NCBI RefSeq assembly: GCF_026210795.1
Contig: NC_089429.1
Coordinates: 1,488,001-1,552,000, forward strand
Direction of reading: 5' to 3'
Length of the DNA stretch: 64,000 nucleotides
DNA from: Rhizophagus irregularis
Taxonomy: Eukaryota; Glomeromycota; Glomeromycetes; Glomerales; Glomeraceae
Both the position numbers and the translations under genes were made by a program. Position 1 is the stretch's first letter. Each line of letters opens with the position of its first letter. Below, one piece after another: positions 35,930-48,010 of this stretch. Below the pieces are notes generated by a model. The model was not told the origin of the DNA, did no database searches, and saw only the letters and a program-made list of their open reading frames with translations.

Positions 35930-36165
35930 ATTATTGTCTAATTTTTGAGCCAAATTTTGGGCCGAATTTTAGGAATTATTCTGGGCCGAATTTAGAAATT
36001 ATTGTGAGCCGAATTTTAGGAATTATTAGGAATTATTATGGCCGAATTTAGGAATTATTGTGGGCCGAATTATTAAGAATTATTATGGCAAATTTAGGAA
36101 TTATTGTAAGCCGAATTTAGGAATTATTGTGGGCCGAATTTTAGGAATTATGATTACAGTAAGTT
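35930..36165 (+). repeat. Minisatellite, ~25-30 bp unit
   Basis: About nine copies of GGGCCGAATTTTAGGAATTA followed by TTGT, with small length variants. Noncoding. Confidence 0.7.
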
Positions 36166-36399
36166 AAAATTTGGTCAGTAACGATTAACGACAAGCAAAT
36201 TTATAAAGTGAAATTATGGATTTTTATTAATTTAATATACAAAATAAAACACTATATTTGATATGAATTATAAATGTAGAAAACTATAAAAAAATATAAA
36301 TATATATATATAATAATTCATAAATAATATACTATCGCTGTATTAGATATAAACTATAAATTAAAACTATAAATGTATAAAGAAAATAAAATCAAATAT

Positions 36400-37060
36400 T
36401 AAAGAAAGTAAAGTAAATTATTGGTATAAGTAAATTATTAATATTAAAAATAAAAAAGTATGAAGTTAGTAAAGAAAGCAAAATTAGAATTAGTAAGTAG
36501 TATGGAAAGTAAATTGTTAGCATTTGTTAGCGTTAGTAATAATAAAAAAAAGAAAGTAAAATAAATTATTGTAAGTAAATTATTAATATTAAAAATAAAA
36601 AAGTATGAAGTTAATAAAGAAAGCAAATTAGTAAGTAGTATGGAAAGTAATTGTTAGCGTTTGTTAGCGTTAGTAATAATAAAAAAAAGTATAAAGTTAG
36701 TGAAAAAAGCAAGTTAGTAATTGAAATGTAAAAAAGTTAGAAAATAAATAAAAGGATAAAAAAAAATAAATTTTCTTACCGAAAAGAAAGTTTGAAGAAA
36801 AAAAGTTTGAAGAAAAGAAAGTTTGAAGAAAAGAAAGTTTGAAGAAAAAAAGTTTGAAGAAAAAAAAGGTTAAAAAAAATAAACAAATATTTTCTGCGTA
36901 GTGAAAAAAGTAAGTTAGTAATGTAAAAAAGTTAAAAAATAAATTCTGCGTAGTGAAAAAAGTAAGTTAGTAATGTAAAAAAGTTAAAAAATAAATAAAC
37001 GAAAAGAAAAGTTTGAAGAAAAAAGAAAAAAAGTTTGAAGAAATAAAAAAATAAACAAAT
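36400..37060 (+). repeat. Purine-rich duplicated block and (GAAAAGAAAGTTT) array
   Basis: A ~120-bp A-rich segment with TTAGCGTTAGTAATAATAAA is present twice (36420-36560, 36565-36690). It is followed by five or six copies of AAAGTTTGAAGAAAAGA (36785-36870) and a duplicated TCTGCGTAGTGAAAAAAGTA segment (36894-36990). Low-complexity noncoding DNA. Confidence 0.6.
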
Positions 37061-37507
37061 ATTTTCTGCGTTATATTTATTATTTATTTTGATGATCAGA
37101 TCACGTGGTATAATATAATTTAATTTTAATTGGACGATCAGATCACGTGTATTATATACATAATTTTAATTGGACAATTTCTTTTATTTTCCAAACTAAC
37201 CGGATAAGTAGTGACACAAAATTTTAATTAACGAAAAATGAACTTTTAAACTTTAATTTTGCATTAGTTACAAAATTTCATTACAAAAGCAATACGACAA
37301 CACAAAAATTTACTTTATTTAAAATATATATGCATATTATGTATGTTATCTCTAATTTATGAAATAAAATAAAATATTAGTATTTGTAACTAATTAATTT
37401 CAAATTAAATAACTTACTTTATTATTTTCGTTATAATCTAAAATAAAAATAAAAATTAATTGATTATTATAAAAAATTTTTTGTAATATAAAATGAAAAA
37501 ATAAATA

Positions 37508-38655
37508 TTAATTATTACCTTTTCGCGGTTGATTGGAAATCCGCCCAGATTTTTTTCTTTCATTTTTTTTCTTCCCGCTCTTTTCGCTGGCATTTGTATT
37601 GCCAACGTCTGTACTATTATCATTTTTTTTCTTTCCGCTCTTTCCGCTGACATTTGTATTGGTATTGTCAACGTCTGTATTATTATCATTTTTTTTCTTT
37701 CTGCTCTTTCCGCTGACATTTGTATTGGTATCGTCAACGTCTGTATTATTATCGTTATTATCAGACTTCAAGAAAAGTTTAAAAGAGATATAACTGAAGT
37801 TAAAAATATATTTTTAACAAAATGCTTATACTATATATATTATACCTTATCTGATAAATCATCTGCAGTTCCACTACTACTAATGACCACTTTGTTTTTA
37901 ATTTTATCTCTAGTGATCACCGATTTATTCTTTTTTAAAATAACTTCCATTTCCTTCTTCTTTAGTTTTTTTGGTGGGCACCTTTTATAAAATTCAAAAA
38001 TTAATACGTATTTATTTTTATAAATAAATATAATTCAAAAGATGAAATTATTATTTACGTTTATTGTTCATCAAGCGGCGAAATAATTCTTTGATAGCCC
38101 AATCTCCTGTTGTTTTGGGAAAATGACTATTATTCCCTTTGAACTGAAAAAAAAATTTTGTTAAATGTATTATAAATGTATTGATTTAAAGTATGATTAA
38201 TTTACAATATACTCACCTTCTCGATAATTTTTAATATTGCTCTCCTCTCCTGCTTTTCCCAGGACGTTTCAACATCGATATACGCTTCAATTAGGTCACG
38301 TATACTTGACTAGTAAAATATATAAAAGTTAAATCCTAAAATGATAATACATGAATTATATCAACAATTACATATTTATATATTACAAACTTTGTAACCA
38401 TTAAATTCCTCATTAGTCAGGTTTAAAATTTTTGCAATATTAATATAAGCACCGGTTGGTTTGGAAATTGATACAGTTTCATCCACCACTTTTTCTAGAA
38501 TTCTCTATATTTATAATTAAAACTTAATGTTAAAAAGAGATCAAACTGCAATATAAATGCTAAAATTAACTTACATTTTGTTGAACAGGAAGATCTGACG
38601 ATTTTTTTGATTGATTAAGAACGGTTATTTTATTTAATTTTTTGTTAGTAGCCAT
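37508..38655 (-). CDS. KIIEK-family protein of unknown function, copy A
   Basis: Six exons can be placed: 38655-38575, 38504-38391, 38309-38217, 38143-38059, 37981-37846, 37765-37508. The protein starts MATNKKLNKITVLNQSKKSS, continues RILEKVVDETVSISKPTGAY and IAKILNLTNEEFNGYK. It then has the conserved block RDLIEAYIDVETSWEKQE ending ILKIIEK, then FKGNNSHFPKTTGDWAIKEL, and a basic and Asn/Asp-rich tail with three copies of DVDNTNTNVSGKSGKKKN. The block is shared with the gene at 52.6-54.0 kb, including a 93-nt exon ending exactly at KIIEK. The exon 4/5 join is out of phase by one base as I read it, so the gene either carries a frameshift there or ends early (a TAA follows NNKRK at about 38050). 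The lysine-rich tail suggests a nuclear, nucleic-acid-contacting protein. Function unknown. Confidence 0.55.
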
Positions 38656-38659
38656 AACA

Positions 38660-40020
38660 AAAAAATCCAAATGTAATGAAGAGAAATTCAGATAGAACGA
38701 AGAAAATGAAGAAAAAAAGAATGAATTAAATTTCTCTGAATTTATATTAACTTGACGAGGTTTTTTTTTTAAAAAAAAAGGTAGAAACATTAGCGATTTT
38801 TCCTAAAAAGGAAAGATAAACGAATAATTTTTTTTTTAAAAAAAAAGGCAGAAACATCATCGACATTTCTTAAAAAAGAAAAATACAACGATCAAATTTT
38901 TTTCTAAAAAAAATTGATAGCGATATTGTATACAAAAAAGGAATATAAAAGGGTTTTTATAACATCTATTTTTAGCTATTTCAACAGTTATGGTAGAGTT
39001 TTTTAAATAAAGAATAATAAAATGAATAAACGATACAAATTATTATAACAAATTATTATAATCGTGCGTGACTTAATAAAAATATGAAGATTTCCCACTA
39101 GATTTAGTATTAATATTTTTTGGGAAGTTGTTTCCTATTTTTTTTTTTTTTTTTTAAAAAAAAAAAGTAGAAACATTATCGATTTTCTTAAGATTTTTTA
39201 AAAAAAATTGACAATATTTGACAGCAATATTGTATACAAAAAAGGAATACAAAAGTGACAATATTTGACAGTAATATTGCAGTAATATTGTATACAAAAA
39301 AGGAATACAAAAGGGGTTTTTCATCATAAGACTTCAACCAAAGACCAAAGTTTCTTAAAGCGATCTTTTTTTTAAAAAATGACAGCATTCGAAGTACAAA
39401 AAAGGAATACAAAGGAGGTTTTCATATCTATTTTAAAATTACACAGCCATTTTATCATAAGATTTTAACCCCTATAAAAAATTTTTATCCGAATTTTTCC
39501 ATTATTTCTCCGTGTCTTCCGTGTCTTCCGTAAAAATTCCGTGAAAATGATACATTCACGGATATCGAGATGAAAATTTCCATGATTTAAAGCTATTATT
39601 AATTCTATTAAAATGATACATTCATAAAAAAAAACATGGAAAGATAAAATACGGATCATATTTTTACAGGAATGTAATACTTATTTAAAATAATAGTTAT
39701 TTAATTTGATGAATAATTGTTGACGTAAAAATATATTTTTTTTGACGACAAAAAAATAGTGATAGTATTACTGTAGATTAAGTGTTAGATCCTCGAACGA
39801 GGATAATTTTTTTTAAGATGATTAATCCGTCATTAATCGCAATGAAATAAATGGCCCTATAAAAAATATGGATACTGTTAACATACGGTATTACCGTATT
39901 TTGCGAACAGTATCATTACAGTATCATTAAAGTATTTTAACAGTATTTTCACATACGATATACATTCGGTATTTTGCACACCGTATTATATACACGGTAT
40001 TTTTAAATAGTGAAGATTTG
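38660..40020. other. Dispersed short repeats, no gene
   Basis: A_n/T_n hairpins with GGCAGAAACATCATCGAC or AGTAGAAACATTATCGA occur at 38770, 38835 and 39150, and ATATTGTATACAAAAAAGGA is repeated at 38925, 39230 and 39288. From 39860 on, ATACGGTATT/GTATTTTGCG phrases lead into the 54-bp array. Confidence 0.45.
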
Positions 40021-40021
40021 T

Positions 40022-40862
40022 ATACTTTATACTTATATACAGTATTATATCTCGGTTTATAACGTATGTGATTATTTGCGAACAGCATGGTATTCCAGTT
40101 TATAACGTACGTTTTATACTTGTTGTTATTTGCGAACAGTATTATACCTCAGCTTATAACGTATGTTTTATACTGGTGGTTATTTGCGAACAGCATGATG
40201 CCTCAGTTTATAGCGTATGTTTTACACTGGTGGTTATTTGCGAACAGTATTATGCCTCAGTTTATAACGTACGTTTTATACTTGTTGTTATTTGCGAACA
40301 GCATGATGCCTCAGTTTATAACGTACGTTTTATACTTGTTGTTATTTGCGAACAGCATGATGCCTCAGTTTATAGCGTATGTTTTATACTTGTTATTATT
40401 TGCGAACAGTATTATACCTCAGCTTATAACGTATGTTTTATACTGGTGGTTATTTACGAACAGCATGATGCCTCAGTTTATAGCGTATGTTTTATACTTG
40501 TTATTATTTGCGAACAGCATGATGCCTCAGTTTATAACGTATGTTTTATACTTGTTGTTATTTGCGAATAACGTATGTTTTACACTGGTGGTTATTTGCG
40601 AACAGCATGATGCCTCAGTTTATAGCGTATGTTTTATACTTGTTATTATTTGCGAACAGTATTATACCTCAGCTTATAACGTATGTTTCATACTGGTGGT
40701 TATTTGCGAACAGCATGATGCCTCAGTTTATAACGTATGTTTTATACTTGTTGTTATTTGCGAATAACGTATGTTTTACACTGGTGGTTATTTGCGAACA
40801 GTATTATGTCTCAGTGTACAACGTATGTTTTATACTGGTGGTTATTTGCTAACAGCATAATA
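40022..40862 (+). repeat. 54-bp tandem array with TTATTTGCGAACAGCATGAT motif
   Basis: About fifteen copies of a 54-bp unit: TATTTGCGAACAGCATGATG, CCTCAGTTTATAACGTATGT, TTTATACTTGTTGT. Because 54 is a multiple of three, two long frames stay open (40068-40571 and 40087-40767), but neither has splice or start context typical of the real genes here, and both lose phase where the unit is shortened (around 40565 and 40765). The motif TTATTTGCGAAC with CTATAACGTATG reappears at 52090-52150, and the related ATACGTTATAAACGTATGAT at 63940. Confidence 0.75.
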
Positions 40863-40929
40863 TACGCATATTTTATCATATTTGCAAGTATTATTACTAC
40901 GGTATTTTTATATATAATATTTATATATT

Positions 40930-41600
40930 TAACATGAAAATTTGTCCTTATAATTATTAAATTTTATTATTAAATTAAAAATACTATAATCAGATATAGA
41001 AAAGTTAGAAGGTACAATTTTAATAGTGATAAAAAAGATAAAAAAATAAAATTAGTAGTAATAAAAAATTAATAAAAGATGAAATTAGTAGTAATAAAAA
41101 GATGTAGTTAGTAGTAATTAAAGATGAATTAGTAGTAACAAAAGAATGAAATTATTAAAGATTAGATTAGTAGCGATAAAATTAGTAGCAATAAAAAGGA
41201 GATACAATTAGTAGTAATAAAAAGATAAAATTAGTAAAATAAAATTAGTAATGATTAAAAGAAGACAAAACTAGTAGTAATAAAAGAAAAGGATAAATAA
41301 AGACAAAAAAAAGAAAAGAAAATAAATGACTGTACCTACTTTATTAAGTATATAAACATGTCTATATTAGAAAAGTTCAAGAAGTCAAAATAAATAATTA
41401 GTAATAACTGAAAGTTAACCAATATAAAAAACTATTATAACTTCACAATTCTTCTTAAATAATAAAAATAAAACAAATAAATGTAATATCTGAAATAATA
41501 ATAACTTGAGTAAAAAAGCAATGATAAAAAGAAACAAATAAATGTAATATCTGAGATAATAATAACTTGAGTAAAAAAGTAAAAACAAAATAAAAGAAAG
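40930..41600 (+). repeat. Purine-rich low-complexity tract
   Basis: Reiterations of AAAATTAGTAGTAATAAAAA run from 41020 to 41300. A ~55-bp duplication containing AAACAAATAAATGTAATATC, TGAAATAATAATAACTTGAG occurs at 41470-41580. No gene. Confidence 0.5.
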
Positions 41601-41929
41601 AGTTTGTATTTTTCAAACTTATATTATTCACGTTACAAAAACAAATGATCTGCAATCATCTATTGGCTAATTTTCACGTGGTAATCAACACTGATCAGCC
41701 AATAATTTTGTTCTTACATTATAGATTTAATTAACCCGGAAAAAGACGGTAAATAGCCTATAGTCCTATACAATAATCTATACAATAACCACAAATGTGC
41801 ATAATTTGATCAGAAATATGATTAAAAAGTTCTAAGTCCGATAATTACGATTGTTAAGATACCGCTCAACTTTAACAGTTTAACTTTTTAACTGTATAGT
41901 TGAAAGCATGATCGATAAATTAAACAATG

Positions 41930-42770
41930 ACAAGAAAAGTTCGCGAATTTTCCTTGGTACTGCTTAATTTTTTTAATTTTTAAGCAGTATCAAGAAAATT
42001 CGTGAACTTTTCTTGTCATTGTTTAATCGATTGCTTTGAAAAAAACAATGGTATACTTTGAACAATCCAAGAAAAGTTCGCGCAAATTTTTCTTGCCATT
42101 GTTTAATCAATTGCTTTAAAAAAAAAAAACAATGGTATACTTTGAATAATAGCAAGAAGAAAAGTTCGAGCGAATTTTTCTTGCCATTGTTTAATCGATT
42201 GCTTTAAATAAACAATGATATACTTCGAATAATAGCAAGAAAAGTTCGCGCGAATTTTACTTGCTATTGTTTAATCAATTGCTTTAAAAAAAACAATGGT
42301 ATGCTTCGAACAATAGCAAGAAAAGTTCGAGCGAATTTTTCTTGCCATTGTTTAATCAATTGCTTTAAAAAAACAATGATATACTTTGAACAATAGCAAG
42401 AAAAGTTCGCGCGAATTTTTCTTGTCATTGTTTAATCGATTGCTTTAAAAAAAAACAATGGTATGCTTCGAACAATAGCAAGAAAAGTTCGAGCGAATTT
42501 TTCTTGCCATTGTTTAATCAATTGCTTTAAAAAAAAACAATGGTATGCTTCGAACAATAGCAAGAAAAGTTCGCGCGAATTTTTCTTGCCATTGTTTAAT
42601 CAATTGCTTTAAAAAAAAAATGCTACTTTGAACAATGGCAAGAAAAGTTCGTGCGAACTTTTCTTGCCATTGTTTAATCAATTGCTTTAAAAAAAACAAT
42701 GATATACTTTGAACAATGGCAAGAAAAGTTCGCGCGAATTTTTCTTGATACCGCTTAATCTTTAAATTAA
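41930..42770. repeat. Palindromic satellite array 1 (~82-bp unit, ~9 copies)
   Basis: Each unit contains CATTGTTTAATCAATTGCTT, TAAAAAAAACAATG, GTATACTTTGAACAATAGC and the palindrome core AAGAAAAGTTCGCGCGAA followed by TTTTTCTTGCC. The array begins and ends with hybrid palindromes in which one arm is CAATGGCAAG-like and the other is CTTGGTACTGCTTAAT / CTTGATACCGCTTAAT. The same satellite recurs at 50740-51960 and 58470-59250. Confidence 0.85.
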
Positions 42771-42779
42771 AACCTTAGT

Positions 42780-43330
42780 AAATTACTTTACAGAAATTTC
42801 AGTTAGAGTTACGGTTGATATAAAATCAATGTCGATTCTATATTGATCAGACGTCACCATGATGTCGTGATGAAAATCGATTCGACATCTTTAAGTTGAA
42901 CTTAAATACGTTGATTCGATGTCTATTCGTTTACTAATCGTAGTGATATCGATTCGACATCGAATAACTACGATTAGTAAACGAATAGACATCGAATAAT
43001 AACATCGCACTTACATTGTTTCAATATTAAGTTAATGTCGAAAAATGTTTATTTTTCCCGCCTTGTGTACATTAAGTAAACATCGAAATGACATCGAACA
43101 GGTGTCTATTTGACGTCACACAAACATTATGCGAATCGAGATGACATCGGACGAGCGTTGATTCGACGTCAATCAAACATTCGACATCAGGACACGATGG
43201 CTTAGTGTATTTTATTCTAAAAGAAATAAAACGAAAAAAAAACCTAAAAGGAAGTTTATTGAGACTTTTTTACTCATTTCATATATACCAGCATTGTATG
43301 TAATGTGATTTTCATTTATTAATTAAGGTT
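42780..43330. other. Intergenic stretch with ATCGATTCGACATC repeats
   Basis: Several direct and inverted copies of TCGATTCGACATC / GATGTCGAAT-type phrases, including a clear inverted pair (GTCTATTCGTTTACTAATCG at 42925 against CGATTAGTAAACGAATAGAC at 42972), occupy 42830-43200. It lies downstream of the nuclease-like gene. No coding region. Confidence 0.5.
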
Positions 43331-43335
43331 TAATA

Positions 43336-45391
43336 CTAGTTATTATTACTATTATAATACACGGAATTACTATTATAATACATGGAATTATCTGGTGTAC
43401 TGACAGTAGTACTTTGACTAGTATTACGAGGTGGGTTTTCTAATAACGCCTGCGTTATTAAACTTTTATTTACAATCATAACGTTCCTTAGGTTCAATAA
43501 AACACGTATAAGGGATTTAGTGTTTGTTAAATGTGGCGATATTGGGATTTCAGCATGATCAAGATGGAAATATCGCGGTATACCACCTAGATCCTTTACC
43601 AAAACATTTAATCGCATATCTAAACCAGCAATTTGAATACCAACAACTCCAAATTCATTACCGGCCGGTCTACATAATGCGTTTATAGCACTTGTCCCGT
43701 CTATCATTTCTCTCCACAATTTTACATCATAATCATCTTTTTTTTTTCGCTACATGTAATGCGAGAGCTTTCAACATAAATCAACTCGATATCATTTGTG
43801 TCTTGCTTCATTATTCCCATAATATCGGGTTTTTTACCAATTCGTTCTCCATCGATCCCTTTATTTTTTCGAATCTTGCTTGCAATACTCTGACGTTCTG
43901 CACTGAAATTTGATAAAAATACACACTAAGTATCTGAGCCATGGTTAAAATAGTAATCACGTGACTACTTACATGCTTGTACAGATATAACCATTTGGTA
44001 GGTTCGCCAGGCTTGCACGAAGTAAAGGGACTATAACATCGGTAATATAAGTTCCTTCGCTCTGTTTATTACGGGAAGTACTTGTCGCATAAATTGGACT
44101 ACTCCATATTTCGCCACTAGGTAAAATAAATATCGGAAAATGTTATCATACAATTACTATTTATATAATGAAGTTATTATTGAAAAACTTACAGTACATC
44201 TAAAATTCGACCTGTTATTTTTAATAGATCAGAATCATCTTCTTTCCATTTATTATCGTGTTTGGCATTTTCCACGATTTTATGAGTAGACAATACTTCA
44301 AAATTTTCTAAGAAATCCTCACATTTTTTTACAACTAATTTGGGGGGAGTACATTTCATTTTATTGCATGGTTCCTGTTGTTATAATGAAAAAGAATGAG
44401 TATGAATGCAATTCATCCAATAACACTAAATTGCTTCTCACCATAAAGATTGGTTTTAATTTGCGATGTAATCCTGTTACTATATACGAGTTATCGCTTA
44501 GAACCATGTTTGCTACAGGATCTCGCCACGTAAGATCTGAAAGAACGATATTCTCAACTGTTTTCTTAAGGGCGCTATAGAGAGGCCCATCATCATCACC
44601 CAAAGGATGCTATATAGAGAATACCTTTATAAGTATTGGTACGTATGATTATAAAAAATAGAAAAACACATACTTTAAGCTTTTCATTTAACATCTCAAT
44701 ATTTTTCTTTATTTCTTCCTCCGTAGTATCTGGCGTTGATTCCTTATTCTGAAATTATGATTGATTAGATCGTGATAAGATTTTCCAATCCATATATATA
44801 TATATATTAAGAAATACTGTACCGTATCCAACACCTTGATCTTATTTAATCCTAATATGCTTTTATATCCGCTTTTCATCTACGACAGTTAATTAGCAAA
44901 TATCGATATAATATAAGTTAGTGACCACATTAATTTTATGAATATTAAATTTTGCTGCACGTGCACAATCATGTAATAGCTAAGATAGTCACGCACAGCT
45001 AGAGGAGAGCAGAAACCCTCGACATCTAAAGGATTTGTTCCTAACAACATCGCTCTTCTGGGCCGGCATCCCCCAACCTTCAGCAGTGACAACCAAAACT
45101 ACTATAACACATTACACTGCCGTAAATTCATCAGTTTGCACAATAACGAATATTAATGCGCCTATTATTACTAACCTCCGTTAAAACCTCCATCACACTT
45201 TCTTTTCGTTGGAAATCTCTTATTCTTTTTAACGATGATTTAACCGCACTTTCTACTATTTTTATAACTTCTTCATATGGAAGTAAGTCATTTCTGTTCA
45301 TTGTCTGGTATATAACGGTAGCAGAACATATAGCATCAAGAGGTCCTTCTAGTAAAAGTTTTTCAACCTTAGCTGTTACTAAACATGACAT
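43336..45391 (-). pseudogene. Nuclease-like (PD-(D/E)xK-type?) seven-exon gene with one-base break
   Basis: Exons 45391-45176, 44879-44823, 44748-44674, 44609-44442, 44374-44193, 44116-43973 and 43902-43336 join in phase. The start is MSCLVTAKVEKLLLEGPLDA; later segments include GDDDGPLYSALKKTVENIVL, DSDLLKITGRILDVLGEIWS and YITDVIVPLLRASLANLP. Exon 7 has KKPDIMGIMKQDTNDIELIY followed by VESSR, then DVKLWREMIDGTSAINAL and GNEFGVVGIQIAGLDMRL. Asp (PDIMG) and Glu (YVES) spaced with beta-strand-like hydrophobics resemble the core of restriction-endonuclease-fold proteins, such as the REase domains of Crinkler-like genes in these fungi. A 10-A run at about 43739 needs one more A to keep the frame between CSEKKK and DDYDVKLW. 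This may be a sequencing slip or a real, recent break; everything else is intact. The gene type is uncertain. Confidence 0.55.
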
Positions 45392-45394
45392 TAT

Positions 45395-46100
45395 AAAAAC
45401 TATTAGAGAAAAACGTATTGATATATAAGATATACAATATGAATACAGTAAACAATTAAAAGTCACCGAAGCTCCTTTTACTGCTCTTTTAAATGATATG
45501 TTGGGTCGAGCATAATGATATGTTGGGTCGAAGCATAAGAATATGCATAAGAATATGCCTTTTACTGCTCTTTTAAATGATATGTTGGAGCATAGCAACG
45601 CCAGAAGTTGGGGGTGATGCATGTAAGCAAATGGCTATTTTTGTTTCACAGCGCCTATATGCATTGTGGCGGAGTGGAGTGAATTGATTGATTGATTTGC
45701 TGATCGGGTTACACCAACAATAAAACATGTGATCAAAAATGCCGAGTATAAAGAACGTTAGAGCTGATTCGAAACGTAATAGTAAAATTTTCACAAAAAT
45801 ATATAGTTTTATTAAATCATTACAATAGATAGAATGTTTTTATGTTTCAAGGACGAGGCGACCTTGCATTATGCAAAAGAGAAGATAGAAAAGAGAGAAA
45901 CGAACGAAAATAACGATTGTACGATTGTACAATTCATAAATTCAAAAATTACTCGAAGGTATTCAATATAAAATAAAGTGAAATAAGGGTACAATCAATC
46001 GAGAAACTAGAGAAGAAATAGCAGATGTGGAAAATGAAACGAATACGGACATTATGGAGTTAAAAGGATTTTATTTCTTTTCAATCGCAATATTGCGCTA
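45395..46100. other. Upstream region with a duplicated 40-bp phrase
   Basis: TTTTACTGCTCTTTTAAATG followed by ATATGTTGG occurs at 45477 and at 45558, upstream of the nuclease-like gene on its strand. There is no separate gene; promoter elements are probably here but cannot be singled out. Confidence 0.35.
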
Positions 46101-46117
46101 ACAGTATCGACAATATC

Positions 46118-46525
46118 ATGAAAAAAGGTCGTTTTTTCAACTTTAATCTTCAAAACAGCGACAATCCAAATGTCCGGAAAAGACAACAAGCACGATTTGA
46201 ACGCAAATGTAGGCAAGTTTTTCATAAGTCTGATCTTACAGCTGACGCCTCACTTGAAGATAAACTTTTAGCGTCAAAAAGAAAAGGTTTCCTATTTCAA
46301 CAATCACAAAATTTCAGAAAGCCGATTATGCATTTGAAATATAAGAAGAAATTTCAGGTTCCACTACAGCGTTACTATACTTTTCAGCTACCGTTCCTTG
46401 AATCCTCAACACTACCCGAAGTGCAACGAGAAGTACTACTATATTGCTAAATACTTCGATTCAAATGTCCATGGATCTATATTTGATCCGTCTTATGAGA
46501 TAACAAAATGGCATCATCATCGATC
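46118..46525 (+). pseudogene. Small basic ORF with frameshift
   Basis: MKKGRFFNFNLQNSDNPNVR leads into an Arg/Lys-rich segment and ...KKFQVPLQRYYTFQLPF. The natural continuation LNPQHYPKCNEKYYYIAKYF with DSNVHGSIFDPSYEITK lies one frame over (shift near 46395). It is directly followed, overlapping, by the ORF starting at 46508. This may be the 5' part of a retroposon-like ORF. Function unknown. Confidence 0.4.
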
Positions 46526-47502
46526 AAGGACAACATTATTAAATCTCCAACGGACGACAATAATTCAACACCTGTCGTCAATACTTCAGTTGCTTTTGCT
46601 GATCCCTCTGGTTCTTCTTCATCTAATACTACTTCGAAAGATGGTCAATTTCCCCTCCATCTTATCCCATTTATCCCTGATGAACCTATCTACAAGGGTG
46701 GTCTTACATATTCTAAATTATCTAAGAAAGATAAGAAAAATCTTCAACCGTTGAAAGTTGGTAGCAAACAGTAGATTATTGAAATTGAGGCCATTAAAGC
46801 CGCCACGACCAAGAAATCTAAAAAAAATCGGATAAAGCTAATACGGTTTCTAATCCCGTTCCTATCCGTTTGTTCCCGAAGAGCCCATGTATAAGGATGG
46901 CAAGCTACATTCTTCGTTATCTCATAATGAAAAGAAAACCCTTCGACCCTTACAAGACAAGTGGGTAGTAAACAGTGGGTAGTAAACAGTGGATTGCTGC
47001 AATAAGAGCTATAAAGCTACACGAGATCGCGAAACTCAACTTGCGACATGCATCGATGATTTGAAAGTTCAATGGGAAGACTACTACTGAAATCGCTCTC
47101 TATCGCGATAATTTGACTATCGCTCTTACTCATTATCAAAACGTTTGTTATGATTATCACACATACTTGAGACGACAACATTCTCCTATTGCATCATCTT
47201 CCTTACCTCCGACAAAAGGAAAAAAGAAACAAAAAGGTCGCGCTACCGACCCTGATTTCAATATCAAACAGTTACAAATTTTAGAAGAAACAATGGACGA
47301 AAGCGGTCTCCATCTTGCTCTCACAGTACGGCATAATAAACTATATGAACCGGAATATGTTACTCATCAGGCGCCTCGTCAACTTAAACGGTCAGCCACT
47401 AGGAATTTTAATTCGGACTTGCATTACAATCTCCATATGAGGAAAAGGTTTCATCATTTTACTGAAGATTCAGCCTTGGTTACTAATTTTTGTTCGAACT
47501 AA
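46508..47502 (+). pseudogene. Broken ORF with internal duplicated domain, retroposon-like
   Basis: MASSSIKDNIIKSPTDDNNS starts a Ser/Asn-rich head, then PFIPDEPIYKGGLTYSKLSK with KDKKNLQPLKVGSKQ and a TAG (46772-46774). The same module returns, frameshifted, as PFVPEEPMYKDGKLHSSLSH with NEKKTLRPLQ. A perfect 14-bp tandem duplication (46960-46973/46974-46987) breaks that copy, whose original reading would again be VGSKQWIAAIRAIKAT. The last part (47113-47502) is open: LTIALTHYQNVCYDYHTYLR, a Lys-rich linker and a basic C-terminus. The A-rich tail at 47973 suggests the ORF1 of a non-LTR retroposon, but no reverse transcriptase is present. Confidence 0.5.
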
Positions 47503-48010
47503 TAATTTCATTTTATTAGATGCTCTCCCTCTTTTTTATATTTATAGATATATTGGTCCTCTTTTTTCACCACTTTATAGTATTGAAATTTTTCGTATTT
47601 TTATATATATAGTATTATAGTTATATAATAACTTAGGTTTTTCTTTTTTTTTCACTATTATGTGATTTGTTCTCTTTTTGTTTTTACAAATTTAACAACT
47701 TAAAATAGCGTTAACCACTCCACCTTTTACAGTATTCACAGGTGGCAACCTTATCTTATGGGTTGAAAGGAAAATACGGGTCTGCACTTGTTGTTCGATT
47801 GTTTATTTGTGCGTTTTATTACTTTTATTACCTATTCTACTTCGGTTGGGTTTTAGAATAGTTTTTATATAGTTCTAGTCAGGGCTCGATTTATTGGGCG
47901 ACGATTCTACATTGTGTGTTTTTATAATTTATTAGCTTAAAATTATCAATGTATTCTCCTGGCTTACCTTAAAATCCTTAAAATAAAATAAAATAAAATA
48001 AACAAATTCT
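47503..48010 (+). other. 3' untranslated-like region ending in a (TAAAA)n tail
   Basis: After the broken ORF comes about 450 bp of T-rich sequence, closing with CCTTAAAATAAAATAAAATA and further AAAAT units at 47970-48002. Such short-unit tails are typical of non-LTR retroposon 3' ends. The matching 5' end and target duplication were not identified. Confidence 0.4.

Noticed and set aside
37529-37990. Plus-strand hydrophobic frames (153 and 86 codons)
   Set aside because: Antisense of the GKSGKKK repeat exons of the minus-strand gene.
40068-40852. Long plus-strand open frames (167, 226 and 103 codons)
   Set aside because: They exist because the 54-bp repeat unit is divisible by three; no start context, splice sites or family resemblance.
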